Positions 12,001-21,192 are shown, counted from the first letter of the stretch. The stretch is 64,000 nt of DNA from Lumnitzera littorea (GCA_024138015.1 JAMXBB010000004.1:7895094-7959093); one strand, 5' to 3'. The notes: a model not told the origin generated them from the letters alone. Numbers and translations: made by a program.

Positions 12001-14892
12001 TATAGACTATTAAATAAGCTGAAACGTCGATGATACATGTAGTCAATGGTTTATTGGGCACGATATTTTAACTCATCTGCATTAAGATAAATTTTCGATT
12101 TTGTCTGAAAAAGAACACCCTTATCGTTAGGTCATTAACCTAGTTTACTAACTTAAGGATCTTTATGAAGAGGTCCTTGTGGAATAATGATGGATAAGGG
12201 CCACTCTTTCACGAAGGACTGTGGTTCTTTTCAAGCATTTATTTATTTATTTAATTTTCTATAAAAGTTTCACATCAGCTTGTTTCCTTCACAATTTCTT
12301 TTCCTTTTTAACTTTATAAAGTGCTTTTTATTGCTGTGAAAAATACATCAAAATTCACAAGGCAGGTTCTTTGGAGTAAGTTTGAAAGATTATTATAAAT
12401 GGAAGTTCCTTAATAATAGACATGATACCTTAATAAACTCTGTAATGTTCTTAGAGATAAAGATAGTCTAACTTATAAGGAAATGTCACACCAAAAAAAG
12501 ATCAATATTTGGGGTTAAATTAAAAAAAAAAAGATTAATATTTTAAAAAACTCAAATAAGAAATTAAGTAATTCAAAAATGGGGTTTTGTTGAGTTATTA
12601 TTATAATGTTGTTAAGTTAAGCTAATGTGGCTATTATTCGCCATATGGTGCAGATATAGTGCTGATTTAGTGATAACATAGTCATGAAATTGCAAATTTA
12701 AGAAGAAAAAACAAAATAAATATATAAAAATATAAAAAATAATAAAGACATGAAATATACTAGTTTAAACGAACTAGTTTATGGTGTATCAATGGTCGGT
12801 GCCCTGGAGATTTTATGTTACTATTTTGTCGTTTCCAGCAACCTATTGCGTATAAGAGAGACATGAATCGAGCCCACGTTTAGACCGGTCTAAGGCTTAA
12901 AGACAAGTCCATTTTCGAGAAAATACCCAGTCGGGGAAAAGGACAAAAAAAAAAAAAGGAGTGTGTGTAATGCATGGTCCAGAAAAGTGCTGATGTTTTT
13001 ACTGTTTGTTTTTATTAATTAATTAGTGATTTAAAGTTACTTCTTTTACTTTAAAAAAAAAGAAGAAGAAGAAGAAGAAATTATGAGTGAAGATCTAAAT
13101 GTGGCAGGTTGAATTTCCGAGAATGGAGTCAATGGTGATCAGAAATATTCAGAAATTGAGGGAATTATGGCAGATTGGTTCTCACTCAGAATGCTCGTCA
13201 GAAGCATTTTGCAAACTAAAGCGGCTGAGAGTTGAAAAATGCAACGATCTCTTGACAGTTTTTCCATCAAACATGACACGAGCATTTCACAATCTTGAGG
13301 ATTTATATATCAGAAGATGCAAATCACTAAAAAATATTTTTGAATCCCCCAGTTTATGGAGCTGGAGAAAGAAGTCTAATAACTTCAATGAAGTGGTTCC
13401 GACAGCTTTTGCTTTGAAAGAGCTAGAGCTGAGGCATCTTCCTCGAATGAAGCAGGTGTGGGATGTTGAGGATCCTAGATGGGCTCATCTCTCCTTTGAT
13501 AAGCTTTCTTCAATCTACATCATAGATTGTCATAGCCTGAGACATCTCTTCCCGGCTTCAGTTGCCAGATGTCTACAACAACTTTATGAACTTAAGATAG
13601 TGGATTGCGAAGGAATGAAGGCCATTATTTGGAATGAAGAAAGTGTCCCAAAGCGAAGATATTTGCATCATTGGAGAATCTGGTATGCGTTCCTTGGAGA
13701 ATATACATATATCACTAACTCTGGTGCCCTTGCTGGTACGCATTCCTTGGATTGGCCATTATTGGAGAATCTGGCCCTCCGAAAATGTCCCAAAGCGAAG
13801 ATATCTGCATCAGTACAACAGAAGGTATACATATATCTTCATTCATGCATTTGCCCATTACAATATTGTTGGAAACTTAAACTACAAATTAAATATCGCT
13901 TAGAAAAAGAAAGTTTTGGTTTTGTATAACTGTATGTGTATATATATATATATATATATATAAAACAGCATTGATTTTAAACAGCATAATTAGGGATCTT
14001 TTATTGTATTTTCCTCATGAAGGAAGACTTGCTTCCGAGTTAATTTCATTAAAAAACGAGATTCTGTAGAGTAGTCTGATCAAGGCAAAACCAATTTAAC
14101 TCCCTCCTTTTCCTTCATTTTTTTGGCAATGACCAGGTCAACATTCCCAGGTTGAAGGAGATGACTATCGATGCCAGCACTCTAGAGAATCGGCAGTTTA
14201 TAGATGAGATATCTGCTACTGCGGACCTTACAACGCTGGTTTTGGAGAATGTCAACAATCAAGAATGGGTCAACAGTATCCCGTGGTTGTTACTCCTTGA
14301 GAGATTTCCCAATCTACATTCACTTGAGATATGGGACAGTGACTCTAAAGAGATATTTCCTTGGGACAATGAAAAGGAGTGGGGTAAATCAGGAATTCTA
14401 GATATAGCCGAAACAATTAAGATCGGACGTTGTGATCAGCTGACAATTTTACCCCCATATTTGGCTCTATTCCATCACTTAAAAGAGTTAGAAGTCACAG
14501 AATGCAATGGATTACTGTGTCTGGTAACATCTTCTGCAGCCAGAGGTCTGGTGCAGCTAACTGAACTGGTGATAGGCAGATGCAACAACTTAGAAGAGAT
14601 AGTGACTTACGATTTTGACGAGAATAATGGGAATAGAGCAACGGATAATGTTGATGTCATCTCCTTTCCCCACCTTAAAAAACTGACTCTTAATAATTTA
14701 CCAAAGCTTCGAAGCTTCTCTTCTATAAGTTGCAAGTTCAATTTTCCATCTTTGCTACATGTTGAAATGAGGGAAGTTCCCGAGATGCATGTCTTCTGTG
14801 AAGGAGACTTCACTACTCCATACAAGAACAGAATAACACGGGTAATAAGAGCCATGTGTAACAAGGAAATATATAAGATTCGCATACCCTGA
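1..14892 (+). CDS. NLR (CC-NBS-LRR type) disease-resistance protein, C-terminal LRR region, 5'-partial gene
   Basis: Gene-level entry. Six exons are inferred: 2-943, 4942-5658, 9108-9779, 9858-10427, 13108-13824 and 14137-14892, joining to about 1,458 codons. Every exon begins after an AG acceptor and every internal one ends before GT, all in phase 0. The encoded protein is a run of irregular leucine-rich repeats with the Cys-rich pattern LxxLxIxxCxxLxxLF (e.g. 'LKVIKIEVCDELRNLF' in exon 1). Family knowledge: such repeats form the C-terminal recognition domain of intracellular NLR immune receptors of the At4g27190/RPS2 group. The coiled-coil and NBS domains must lie upstream of the window. 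Introns are 3,998, 3,449, 78, 2,680 and 312 bp. No frameshift or stop interrupts the exons, so the 3' half could be functional, but exon 5 carries an odd internal duplication. The last exon's end is the least certain boundary. Confidence 0.85.
2..943 (+). CDS. NLR gene exon (LRR), left edge truncated by window
   Basis: The frame is open from base 2 with no stop before the donor. It starts inside an LRR ('KEIGELNDLRLLNM') and includes the element 'KMEELLLP', typical of the first LRRs after the NBS-ARC domain in this NLR class. It ends at codon CAG followed by GTGAGA (944), a strong donor in phase 0. Eight or more LRR-like units are visible. The true exon start is outside the window. Confidence 0.85.
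1828..1885 (+). repeat. Weak tRNA-derived SINE-like sequence
   Basis: A tRNA-like A-box (TGGCTAAATGATTAAG) is followed about 35 bp later by a B-box-like sequence (GGTCTCGGTCTAAATC), the arrangement of RNA polymerase III promoters in plant SINEs. No cloverleaf was established and no target-site duplication was found. Confidence 0.25.
2936..3186. repeat. Fold-back MITE-like element in NLR intron 1
   Basis: The left end (AAAAAGTACACATTCAGCCT) and the reverse complement of the right end (GGAAAAGTATCATTTGGGCCT) match. The arms continue to pair imperfectly almost to the centre, including 'CAAACAAGTCATTCCATTAG' and its counterpart. It is non-coding and resembles the element at 4047-4415, so the two are probably one family. 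Confidence 0.5.
3367..3704. repeat. Short TIR element with GAGCTCGA-type palindromic interior
   Basis: The left end TAGGGGTGTAAACAAGTC pairs with the right end at 3682-3704 (GATTCAACTTGTTTACAAC...). The interior is rich in AGCTCGA/TCAAGT palindromic words. I infer a non-autonomous DNA transposon, possibly hAT-like; no transposase remains. A clear target-site duplication was not seen. Confidence 0.45.
4047..4415. repeat. Fold-back MITE-like element with internal tandem duplication
   Basis: The left end GGAAAAAGTACACATTC pairs with the right end ending TGTGTATTCTTCCC. A block of about 60 bp at 4081-4140 is repeated 131 bp later at 4212-4271 ('CTATTTAATTCTTAATGTTT' in both), and a shorter block at 4061 recurs at 4171. 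Same family as 2936-3186. Confidence 0.5.
4942..5658 (+). CDS. NLR gene exon (LRR module)
   Basis: The acceptor is ...TTCGATAG at 4941 and the donor is AAG|GTATGT at 5659; the exon is 239 codons in phase 0. It opens with 'VSLPCLESLILCELPML', the module start seen in all later exons (V-x-x-P-x-L-E), and closes with 'FNQK'. The repeats contain 'LKKLELSECDGLENLF', a standard LRR of this family. Translation past the donor runs into a poly-Phe low-complexity stretch, which supports the splice site. Confidence 0.85.
5659..9107 (+). other. Intron 2 of the NLR gene (3,449 bp)
   Basis: AT-rich sequence without coding signal. It contains a TA microsatellite at about 6714-6734, a mixed TA/CA/CG run at 8375-8411, and a fold-back element near 7799-8179. 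I see nothing else I can name. Confidence 0.65.
7799..8179. repeat. Probable fold-back element in NLR intron 2
   Basis: The left arm (GGAGGATTATACACGAGAAG...) is imperfectly complementary to the right arm ending ...GTAATTTTTCC. Both arms carry the pattern TTTAGAATYAAA...AATAAA..TTA. The match is diverged, so the boundaries are approximate. Confidence 0.35.
9108..9779 (+). CDS. NLR gene exon (LRR module)
   Basis: The acceptor is GCCTCAG at 9107 and the donor GT is at 9780; 224 codons in phase 0. It begins 'VDVPKLEKLVLHSL' and ends 'LFDEK'. The repeats include 'FPSLRDVLVDNCDSLIYLF'. Only a 78-bp intron separates it from the next exon. The downstream translation becomes hydrophobic and LRR-free, as expected for intron sequence. 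Confidence 0.84.
9858..10427 (+). CDS. NLR gene exon (LRR module)
   Basis: The acceptor is TTTTACAG at 9857 and the donor is AAG|GTACGC at 10428; 190 codons in phase 0. It begins 'VVFPNLEKLRIEGLKVKEIW', the classic opening of this exon type, and ends 'LLVEK'. Repeats such as 'LRKLTVSSCESMQHIV' match the LRR consensus. Confidence 0.85.
10428..13107 (+). other. Intron 4 of the NLR gene (2,680 bp)
   Basis: AT-rich non-coding sequence. It holds a TA/GA microsatellite at 11337-11364 and an (AAG)n run at 13061-13079 just before the acceptor. A sequence at 11568-11578 matches the tRNA B-box GGTTCGAATCC exactly, but no tRNA fold was found. No coding region is recognised. Confidence 0.6.
13108..13824 (+). 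CDS. NLR gene exon (LRR module) with internal out-of-frame duplication
   Basis: The acceptor is GTGGCAG at 13107 and the donor is AAG|GTATAC at 13825; 239 codons in phase 0. It begins 'VEFPRMESMVI' and ends 'SVQQK'. Up to about residue 174 the LRRs are regular. After that, a segment near 13621-13680 recurs at 13755-13814, offset by 142 bp and therefore read in another frame. The LRR-like reading 'LRKCPKAKISAS' is the second copy; the first is read as 'VPKRRYLHHWRIW', which is not LRR-like. The exon still stays open. Confidence 0.82.
13939..13962. repeat. (TA)n microsatellite in NLR intron 5
   Basis: An uninterrupted TA dinucleotide run of about 12 units inside the 312-bp intron 13825-14136. 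Confidence 0.9.
14137..14892 (+). CDS. NLR gene last recognised exon (LRR module)
   Basis: The acceptor is ATGACCAG at 14136. The exon reads 'VNIPRLKEMTIDAS' then LRRs such as 'LKELEVTECNGLLCLV' and 'FPHLKKLTLNNLPKLRSF', and stops at TGA 14890-14892. The final 17 residues after 'NRITR' are not LRR-like. A possible phase-0 donor lies at 14842 (CGG|GTAATA); if used, an open segment after the acceptor at 15249 (15250-15366) could be the true end. I favour the read-through end but am unsure. Confidence 0.72.
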   Translation, partial: VNIPRLKEMTIDASTLENRQFIDEISATADLTTLVLENVNNQEWVNSIPWLLLLERFPNLHSLEIWDSDSKEIFPWDNEKEWGKSGILDIAETIKIGRCDQLTILPPYLALFHHLKELEVTECNGLLCLVTSSAARGLVQLTELVIGRCNNLEEIVTYDFDENNGNRATDNVDVISFPHLKKLTLNNLPKLRSFSSISCKFNFPSLLHVEMREVPEMHVFCEGDFTTPYKNRITRVIRAMCNKEIYKIRIP

Positions 14893-15165
14893 GGAAGTTG
14901 ACAGGAAAAAGAAAAGGTAAAAAGATGAGTGAAGGTTTGACCAACTGATGTAATCACTCCTTCTCTGAATAACAAGAAATCTTCCTTTTCTTTTATTTAT
15001 TTACTTTTATGATAAGGGAAATTTTTTTCCTTAAAAGAAGGAGAAGGGGAAAAAAAAAAAAAAAAAAAAGCTTTTCTCATTATTCACTCGTAAAAGGTTT
15101 ATTAGGTCAAATACTATAGCGACCACTGCTTTTTGTCTTGACTTTAGGTTTTCCTTTTGGCCATA

Positions 15166-15205
<40 letters not shown>

Positions 15206-16983
15206 ATATATTAGGATGATTTTACGTGCTTAAAATGTGAACTTTCCAGGTGGAGTTCCATTTTGCTTTATGGCTGTTCGTTGAAATGGGACTGGCATCT
15301 TCCCTGCTTTTGCAACCTTATATGGCTATCATAAAGAGAGAAACTTTTGCTACCATTATGTTGTGAGTTACAACATAATCGTACTTGGATGGGAAAACAA
15401 CCAAGATAGAAACTACTTCCAAAAGGTAGGAGAAGTGTTAATTCCAGGACTAAGCACGTATAATTAAATACAGCTAGTTTGCATGTCATGATTGGGTTTT
15501 TTCTCATTCTATGCCTATTTATTTATCATTCAGATTTAACTGGCTTATTTCCAAGTTTAAATCAACTGTCGAGTTGTGCTTGGTATCTCATTATGTTTGG
15601 GCTCAAGTTATATCTGCTGGCTGTTTTTTTGGCCCCAATTCTTGCTTTTCTGTATCCTAAAGTAATGCCTCCTATTAATCGAATGGTCAGATAGCTCCAG
15701 GTTTATCTATTTTAGTGGTATTAGAATAGTAGTTTGCTTTTGCAGCTCTCCCTTCATTGTCATTGGAGTTGTTAACTCTTGGTTATATAAACTATTGGAC
15801 TTCAGCATTTTTCATCTTGATTGAGAGTTCATTTTGGTAACTTCATGTGTTTGATGGTTGTTTCAGGTTGTGCAATTTCCAAGAATCATTGAAGCTTCAC
15901 GAGGGTGTTATGCACGTTTTCTTATCATAGTCAGCTTCCCATTGGTACGATATATAACCACTAGAGCATCCTTTATCCATTTTCATGTTGTCACTTTATT
16001 TGCTCTATGTGTATTATCCAATTATCAAGGCTAGGTTGCTTCAGAGACTATTTTAACCTAGCATTATTCTCTATTGTACTAGTCCACAATATAATCGTGT
16101 TATGTTCCTTATCCAAACTGATTTTTGACCCTTGACATGATAAACTATGGCATATTGAATTCTGTTAAAATTTTACGGTCTATTGTCTTTTGTATTACTT
16201 TGATCGATCTAAGTAAGAATCAATTAATTGTCTACCTTTTCTTCAAAGATTATACAATTATCATCATTATGTTAGTAGTTCTCTAAATTCCAATCCTGGT
16301 TTCCAAATAGTTATGGGTTTCATAAGATAGCTAGATTATAATGTCTGCTGGTTAGCTTGGAGTTCTAAACAAATTCCAGAAATGATACCTTGTGCAAGTT
16401 TATGCAGCGTCATGAACATTGCATGGTTTTGCTTTTTTATTAACTTATGACACAATTATGCTTACTTTTTCATGAACTTAGGCATCGTTTTTACCGTTCA
16501 GCCAACTAATAATTACTACATCTGTTGGATGGGTAGCACATACTAGCTTAATGCTCTGTGTTGGTAACACCAGTATAATTGGACTTCAATCCTGTGTCTA
16601 ATGGTACCATGAGATTACACGGTTTATGGTCCCTTTTCCTTTCTTTTTTTTTTTTCCTTTTATTTTTTTTGTTTTGTGCAATCTGGAGAAAAAAACCATC
16701 AATATTTTTCAAGATGGATGATGACTTACTGATAGTTGTAGGATCCACTACTAAGGTGAGGGAGATCATGGGTGGAGTATTCTAAATTCTGAGACCTTAC
16801 TAATGCAGCCAAATACTTTGATGATATAGAAGCTCCCTGTTCATTAACATATTTCGTTTCTTTCTTATCACGCCATATAGTGAAGGCCTAGCCATCTTTA
16901 ATAGGAGTTGGTGATGTAACTGTAAGCTTTTTCTCTTAACCATTAATGAAAACCAGAATCTCCAAGCGAAAGATAAGAGCTGA
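14893..16983. other. 3' flank of the NLR gene, no firm gene
   Basis: Contains a long A run (15051-15069) and the compound microsatellite (TA)n(CA)n at 15165-15204. Short open segments after good acceptors (15250-15366 and from about 15868) and a hydrophobic open frame at 15479-15694 are present. None resembles a family I know, and they may be UTR, alternative exons or chance. Confidence 0.4.
15165..15204. repeat. Compound (TA)n(CA)n microsatellite
   Basis: A TA run passes directly into a CA run. No coding frame overlaps it. Confidence 0.9.
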
Positions 16984-17139
16984 ATCCTTTAAGTTTATCT
17001 TTCTAAATGAAAAGAAATACAACAATGTATGTAAAATAAGAATTCAGGATTGTTCACTTCTATCCTTTAAGTTTATCTTTCTATATGAAAAGAAATACAA
17101 CAATGTATGTAAAATAAGAATTCAGGATTGTTCACTTCT
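16984..17139. repeat. 78-bp tandem duplication
   Basis: Two adjacent copies (16984-17061 and 17062-17139) both begin ATCCTTTAAGTTTATCTTTC and are nearly identical; a visible difference is CTAAATG versus CTATATG. Because 78 is a multiple of 3, the spanning frame stays open, but I see no other sign of coding. Confidence 0.9.
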
Positions 17140-17999
17140 GCCTAGAGTCAACAAAACTCTGCAAACTATTTCTAAAGAAAAGTATCAATGCTAATAAAAG
17201 AAAATCATTTTAGCACTTTCTTTGGCGCAACAAAGTTGCCATTTGGGTTTGATATCGTCTAAGCTGACAAATAACCAATATTTGAGGATTTCTTTCATAA
17301 AGTGAAGACATAAGAACATTTGGGAACACTAAGAATCAAAATATTTATTGAGTGAAAACTATGTGTCTACATAATGAGTAAAGCTCTATTTGCAATACTA
17401 TATTATTACTTGCCTACAGAGAATATTGATGAGACCATATGATGTTGGTGTTGTGTGTATGTGTGTGTAGTGCAATAAAGCTAAACGGGATATGTCCAGT
17501 GGCATGTTTGTAAATATGTAGAAATGGAATATTAGAAATAGGAGTTAGTGGTATGAGGGAAGGATAACAAGTAATTTTTTGGAAATTAGTAAGTTAGAGG
17601 TAAGCAAGTGTGCTCATGGACTTTGTTAGCTTTTAGCTCATCTACCTTCACCTTAAAGGTATTAGGGTATGTAATGACTTTCAAACACCAATTCTTGCAA
17701 AATTCCATTTGATATTTTTGTTCTTTCACTTGAGGTTCATAACAATTTGTTCAACTTGCTATTGACTTACCGAATGAGAACCCTAGTATGTTGCTTTCCA
17801 TCATCGTCAGCAAGTTGAGTTCAATCCAAACTTATCAGTATTGTTGGATTGTGATCAATAAGTAATGGCAGCAACAAACTCTTCTCTCTAAGATATGTTG
17901 TTGAACATGCTCTTCATGGTAGAGAAATTTTGGTTAGCACATAAACAAAATGGACTTTTATCTTTACCTTCAACTCCAAATGATGACAAACACTTTTAG
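17140..17999. other. Intergenic, no recognised feature
   Basis: AT-rich. A stretch beginning ATGGCAGCAACAAAC near 17864 looks vaguely like the start of a retroelement gag or host ORF but hits a stop after nine codons. Nothing can be assigned. Confidence 0.4.
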
Positions 18000-18395
18000 A
18001 TTGAAATAGAGCGACGAATTGCAAATTATGCTCCTCATGCCAGTGATCTCTGTAGGTTTAATACTTGCATTAATGATAGCGGTTCACATGTAGTCAACAA
18101 TCTTTCTTATAGTTACGATGTTCGACAAAATGTTCTAGTAGATGTTACTATTGTTGTTCATATAGGAGATCAACTAGGCTCTTTTGAAGCTATTCCATCT
18201 GCTATTCATTACTCAAGTGAGGGGTCTAATTGTCGTCCTCTAAGTATTCAACATAATGCTCCGGTAGATGATGCTCTTATTTACTTAGATGTTGTTGACT
18301 TCAATTCCAAGAAATATTCCAATCCTAATGTTGTTAACTCTCCAACAAGCACAAGAGATGAGGAATCATATTTTTCACTAACGAAGAAGTGGTGA
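18000..18395 (+). pseudogene. Open reading segment without ATG, unknown family
   Basis: After a stop at 17997, one frame is open for 131 codons to TGA 18393-18395. It contains no internal ATG and its composition looks coding-like ('APHASDLCRFNTCINDSG'). I do not recognise the protein. It lies just upstream of the hairpin cluster and the MULE-like remnants, so it may be an exon or fragment of a mobile element. It could also be chance in moderately GC-containing sequence. Confidence 0.25.
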
Positions 18396-18604
18396 CCAGT
18401 AACCTACTCGATCCTAAGATACTCAGATAGTCAAAGGAAGATATGGTAGATGACCTCCTAAGGCTTATTTGTAGAGTTTTGTACTTATTTGGTGCGAATG
18501 GCGAAAAATAGTATGAAAATAAGGTGTTGTAAGTAAAATTTATGAAAATGGTATAGTCAAGGCACACACGTACGTAGATTTTTTATACTGAAGCTACGCT
18601 CAAT

Positions 18605-18775
18605 AAGCACGCCTTCTACACTTCAATAGTTGTATAGAAGGCACATATCAGACGTGCGCCTTCCTTGTAAGGAAGGCGCATACTAGAAGTATGCCTTCTA
18701 TATTAAGGAAGGTGCATACCAAAAGTGTGCCTTCTTGGTTATTTTGAAGGCGCATTCACTCCATGTGTCTTCAAT
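18605..18775. repeat. Cluster of alternating inverted GAAGGCGCA motifs
   Basis: The word GAAGGCGCAT and its complement TGCGCCTTC alternate about every 25-35 bp, seven or so times with small changes. At 18655-18680 they form a perfect 10-bp stem (TGCGCCTTCC / GGAAGGCGCA) with a 6-nt loop. It lies upstream of the MULE-like region and could be subterminal or terminal inverted repeat material. Confidence 0.7.
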
Positions 18776-19201
18776 TTCCCTATATATACCCTAATTTCTA
18801 CATTCTTCACTCATTCTCACTTCTTCTAGTTATGAAAATCTCTCAAAACCTTTGATTCTCTCTTTAAGCGACAGCATAACCTTATTTTCTCTTTTCAAGC
18901 AATAGCGTAACCCCATTTTCCTCAACTCATTTGTAAGTAACCCTCAACCATCCTTTTATTTTGCAATAATTTTTTAAAATACAAATTACATTATTAATAC
19001 AGTAGTATTTATATTGTCCATATGAACTGTAGTTAGATGATAATTTTTTTAGTGTTTATATTTTCATAATATGCACGTTACATTTTGTACATTATTCATA
19101 TGATAATATATAGTTTTTAAAGTTGTGGTGGTTATGTAAAAAAATATATATACGACCCGTAAATTATAGGTGATTTTACCTATGTACTAGCGAAGTACAT
19201 A

Positions 19202-19797
19202 TGCATTTACAACATAGTGTATAATGAGATATTCCACCAAGAAGTGAAATTGTGTGGGTGCAGTTGCATTTATAGTGTGTGATAAGACACCCCACCGAGA
19301 AGTGAAATTATGTGATTGCGCTTACATTTATAGTATGTAATGAGACGTCCCACCAAGAAGTAAAATTGTATGGGTACGATGTAACACCCCTTCAAGAAGT
19401 GAAATTGTATGGGTATGATGAGACGCTCCATTGAGAAGTGAAATTATGTAGGTACAATGAGACACCCCTATCGAGAAGTGAAGTTGGGTGGGTGCTTAAA
19501 GTTATAGTAGATGCCCTACCGAGAAGTAAAATTGTATGAGTACGATGAGATACTCTATTGAGAAATGAAATTGTGTAGGTGTATAAAGTTATAATGTATG
19601 ATAAGATGCTCCATCGAGAAGTAAAATTGCGTAGGTACGATAAGACGCCTTACCAAGAAGTGAAGTCGTATGGGTATTGAAAGTTATAGTATGTGATAAG
19701 ACGTTCTACCAAGATGTAAAATTGTGTGAGTGTGATAAGACACCCCATCAAGAAGTAAAGTTGTATGGGTGCTACGAACTGTGCAAAATTGTATGGG
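19202..19797. repeat. Degenerate minisatellite, about 12 units
   Basis: Twelve occurrences of a core close to ACCRAGAAGTGAAATTGT, followed by GTGGGTRC, spaced by short units (about 40 bp) or longer ones that add a segment like ATTTATAGTGTGTGATAAGAC. Units differ by mostly transition-type changes, so the array is old. It ends about 35 bp before the MULE-like open frame starts. Confidence 0.85.
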
Positions 19798-19830
19798 CTT
19801 TATTGATTTTGTAATTCATGGATCAACAGG

Positions 19831-20166
19831 TTGTCAATAGCTAATTATGTGAAGATAATTGTATATGTAAGTGGGAACATAGTCAATGGAAGTAACAGTC
19901 CACAATATGACAAGGACTCAATGAAAAAGTTAAAGATGAGGAAAGATTCCAACTTTAGTCATTTCCTTCAGCGGATCTATACGAGCATCGAAATTAATCC
20001 TTGTGGGGTTAAGCTTGTTCATTGACACCCTTCTTATTATGAGGGAGGCGTTTCGTATACTTTGATAGCTATTATAGATGATGATGATGTAGAACACTTC
20101 ATAGAAATGATTGACACGTTTGGAGAAAATTGGATACAAGAGATATACGTTAGGGCTTCCGATTAG
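19831..20166 (+). pseudogene. MULE (MuDR-type) transposase N-terminal region, decayed
   Basis: The frame reads 'VKIIVYVSGNIVNGSNSPQY' then basic residues ('MKKLKMRKDSNF') and, after an in-frame TGA at 20023, 'LIAIIDDDDVEHFIEMIDTF' followed by 'IQEIYVRASD' and a TAG at 20164. Family knowledge: Mutator-like transposases of eudicots begin with such a ubiquitin-fold-like region ending in a 'DDDDV..M' motif. The catalytic DDE domain and zinc knuckle are not found downstream, so this is a remnant. The assignment rests on pattern resemblance only. Confidence 0.5.
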
Positions 20167-20604
20167 CTAAGTAGGAGTATTGTCGAAAGAACTTTATGAG
20201 CAGGGTCTTGTAGTAGTAATTCTCAACCTTATGTGCAGCAAATCGAGGAAGACTACCCTATGTACGATAGACTGGAAACTTATCTAGTGGAAGACCTTAC
20301 TTTTGGTGAACGTGGTATGAATGAAAAGGCAATTGATGCTGAGATAAGACGGACATAGATCGGTCAGTCACGCATTAGAGATACATATCGACTTGGGTAG
20401 ACCGCCAAATGTAGGTTGTTGATATGCAGAGACCGAGGGGTATCAATCTAGCTTACTATGACTGATATAAGGAGCATACATGCCGATACATCACTCATCA
20501 TGGGGCAATGATAGGACACTTGGTAAGCCTTCCTTCCATTTATCTTATAGTTTTTCGCAAAGCAAAGTGCATGAACATAACATTAACTGTTTCATTAACT
20601 ATAG

Positions 20605-21192
20605 GCGGATACTCTATGTCGGGCAAGGTTACTAGATGATGTCAACACTACTCATCATATCATCAATGGTGGCTTTCACCATCTTAAGGAGCAAGGCAGG
20701 TTGATATTATTTCCTAACTAGTCAGCTGATCCAGCCCTTGTACCTGCCCCTTGATCATACATAGGTCTTAGAGTTCGCACGAGAGGACGTCAACCAGCAT
20801 AGGTACGTGGTTAAGGATACGATGACTATTCTATGGCATCAGGATCTTGTCATTCCATTGACTTAGGTAAGATTAGTAGCAGCGTAACATCCACTAATGC
20901 CTCCAGTTTCAACCATACCTCATTTGACACTACAAATGCTCACGGATGGATGTATCCGCAGCAGACATCGTCAGCTCCTCGTAAACGTCGTACAAGTTGG
21001 CCTCAAATATTATACATAGGGGAGGCTATCACCCAACTATTACCGTCACCGTCTACTTCAATTCCTCATATAGATTTCATCGATACTCTTCCTCAACCAT
21101 CAAAACCTCAACCATCGGAGGGACCGTCTACTCGCAGACCATCATTATTAGCTCATTTTAGAAAACAATCAACTAGATCTAGGAAGAAGTAG
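20605..21192 (+). pseudogene. Decayed transposon coding exon with basic Ser/Pro-rich C-terminal tail
   Basis: After an acceptor-like ATAG, one frame runs from 20605 to the final TAG at 21190 with four in-frame stops (20719 TAG, 20752 TGA, 20800 TAG, 20812 TAA) and no frameshift. It starts 'ADTLCRARLLDDVNTTHHII', passes an Arg/Gly segment ('VRTRGRQPA'), and ends in a Ser/Pro/Lys tail with 'LAHFRKQSTRSRKK'. The intact final part (from ATG 20833) is 119 codons. The layout recalls the C-terminus of MULE or plant-mobile-domain proteins. I infer it belongs with the fragment at 19831-20166; a host gene is less likely. Confidence 0.4.

Noticed and set aside
15479..15694. 71-codon hydrophobic open frame 3' of the NLR
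   Set aside because: It has two apparent membrane-like segments, but no family resemblance and no convincing splice partners; could be chance in T-rich DNA.
20605..21192. A host gene using stop readthrough
   Set aside because: The four stops fit decay by C-to-T and G-to-A changes in a transposon context better; there is no sign of expression.
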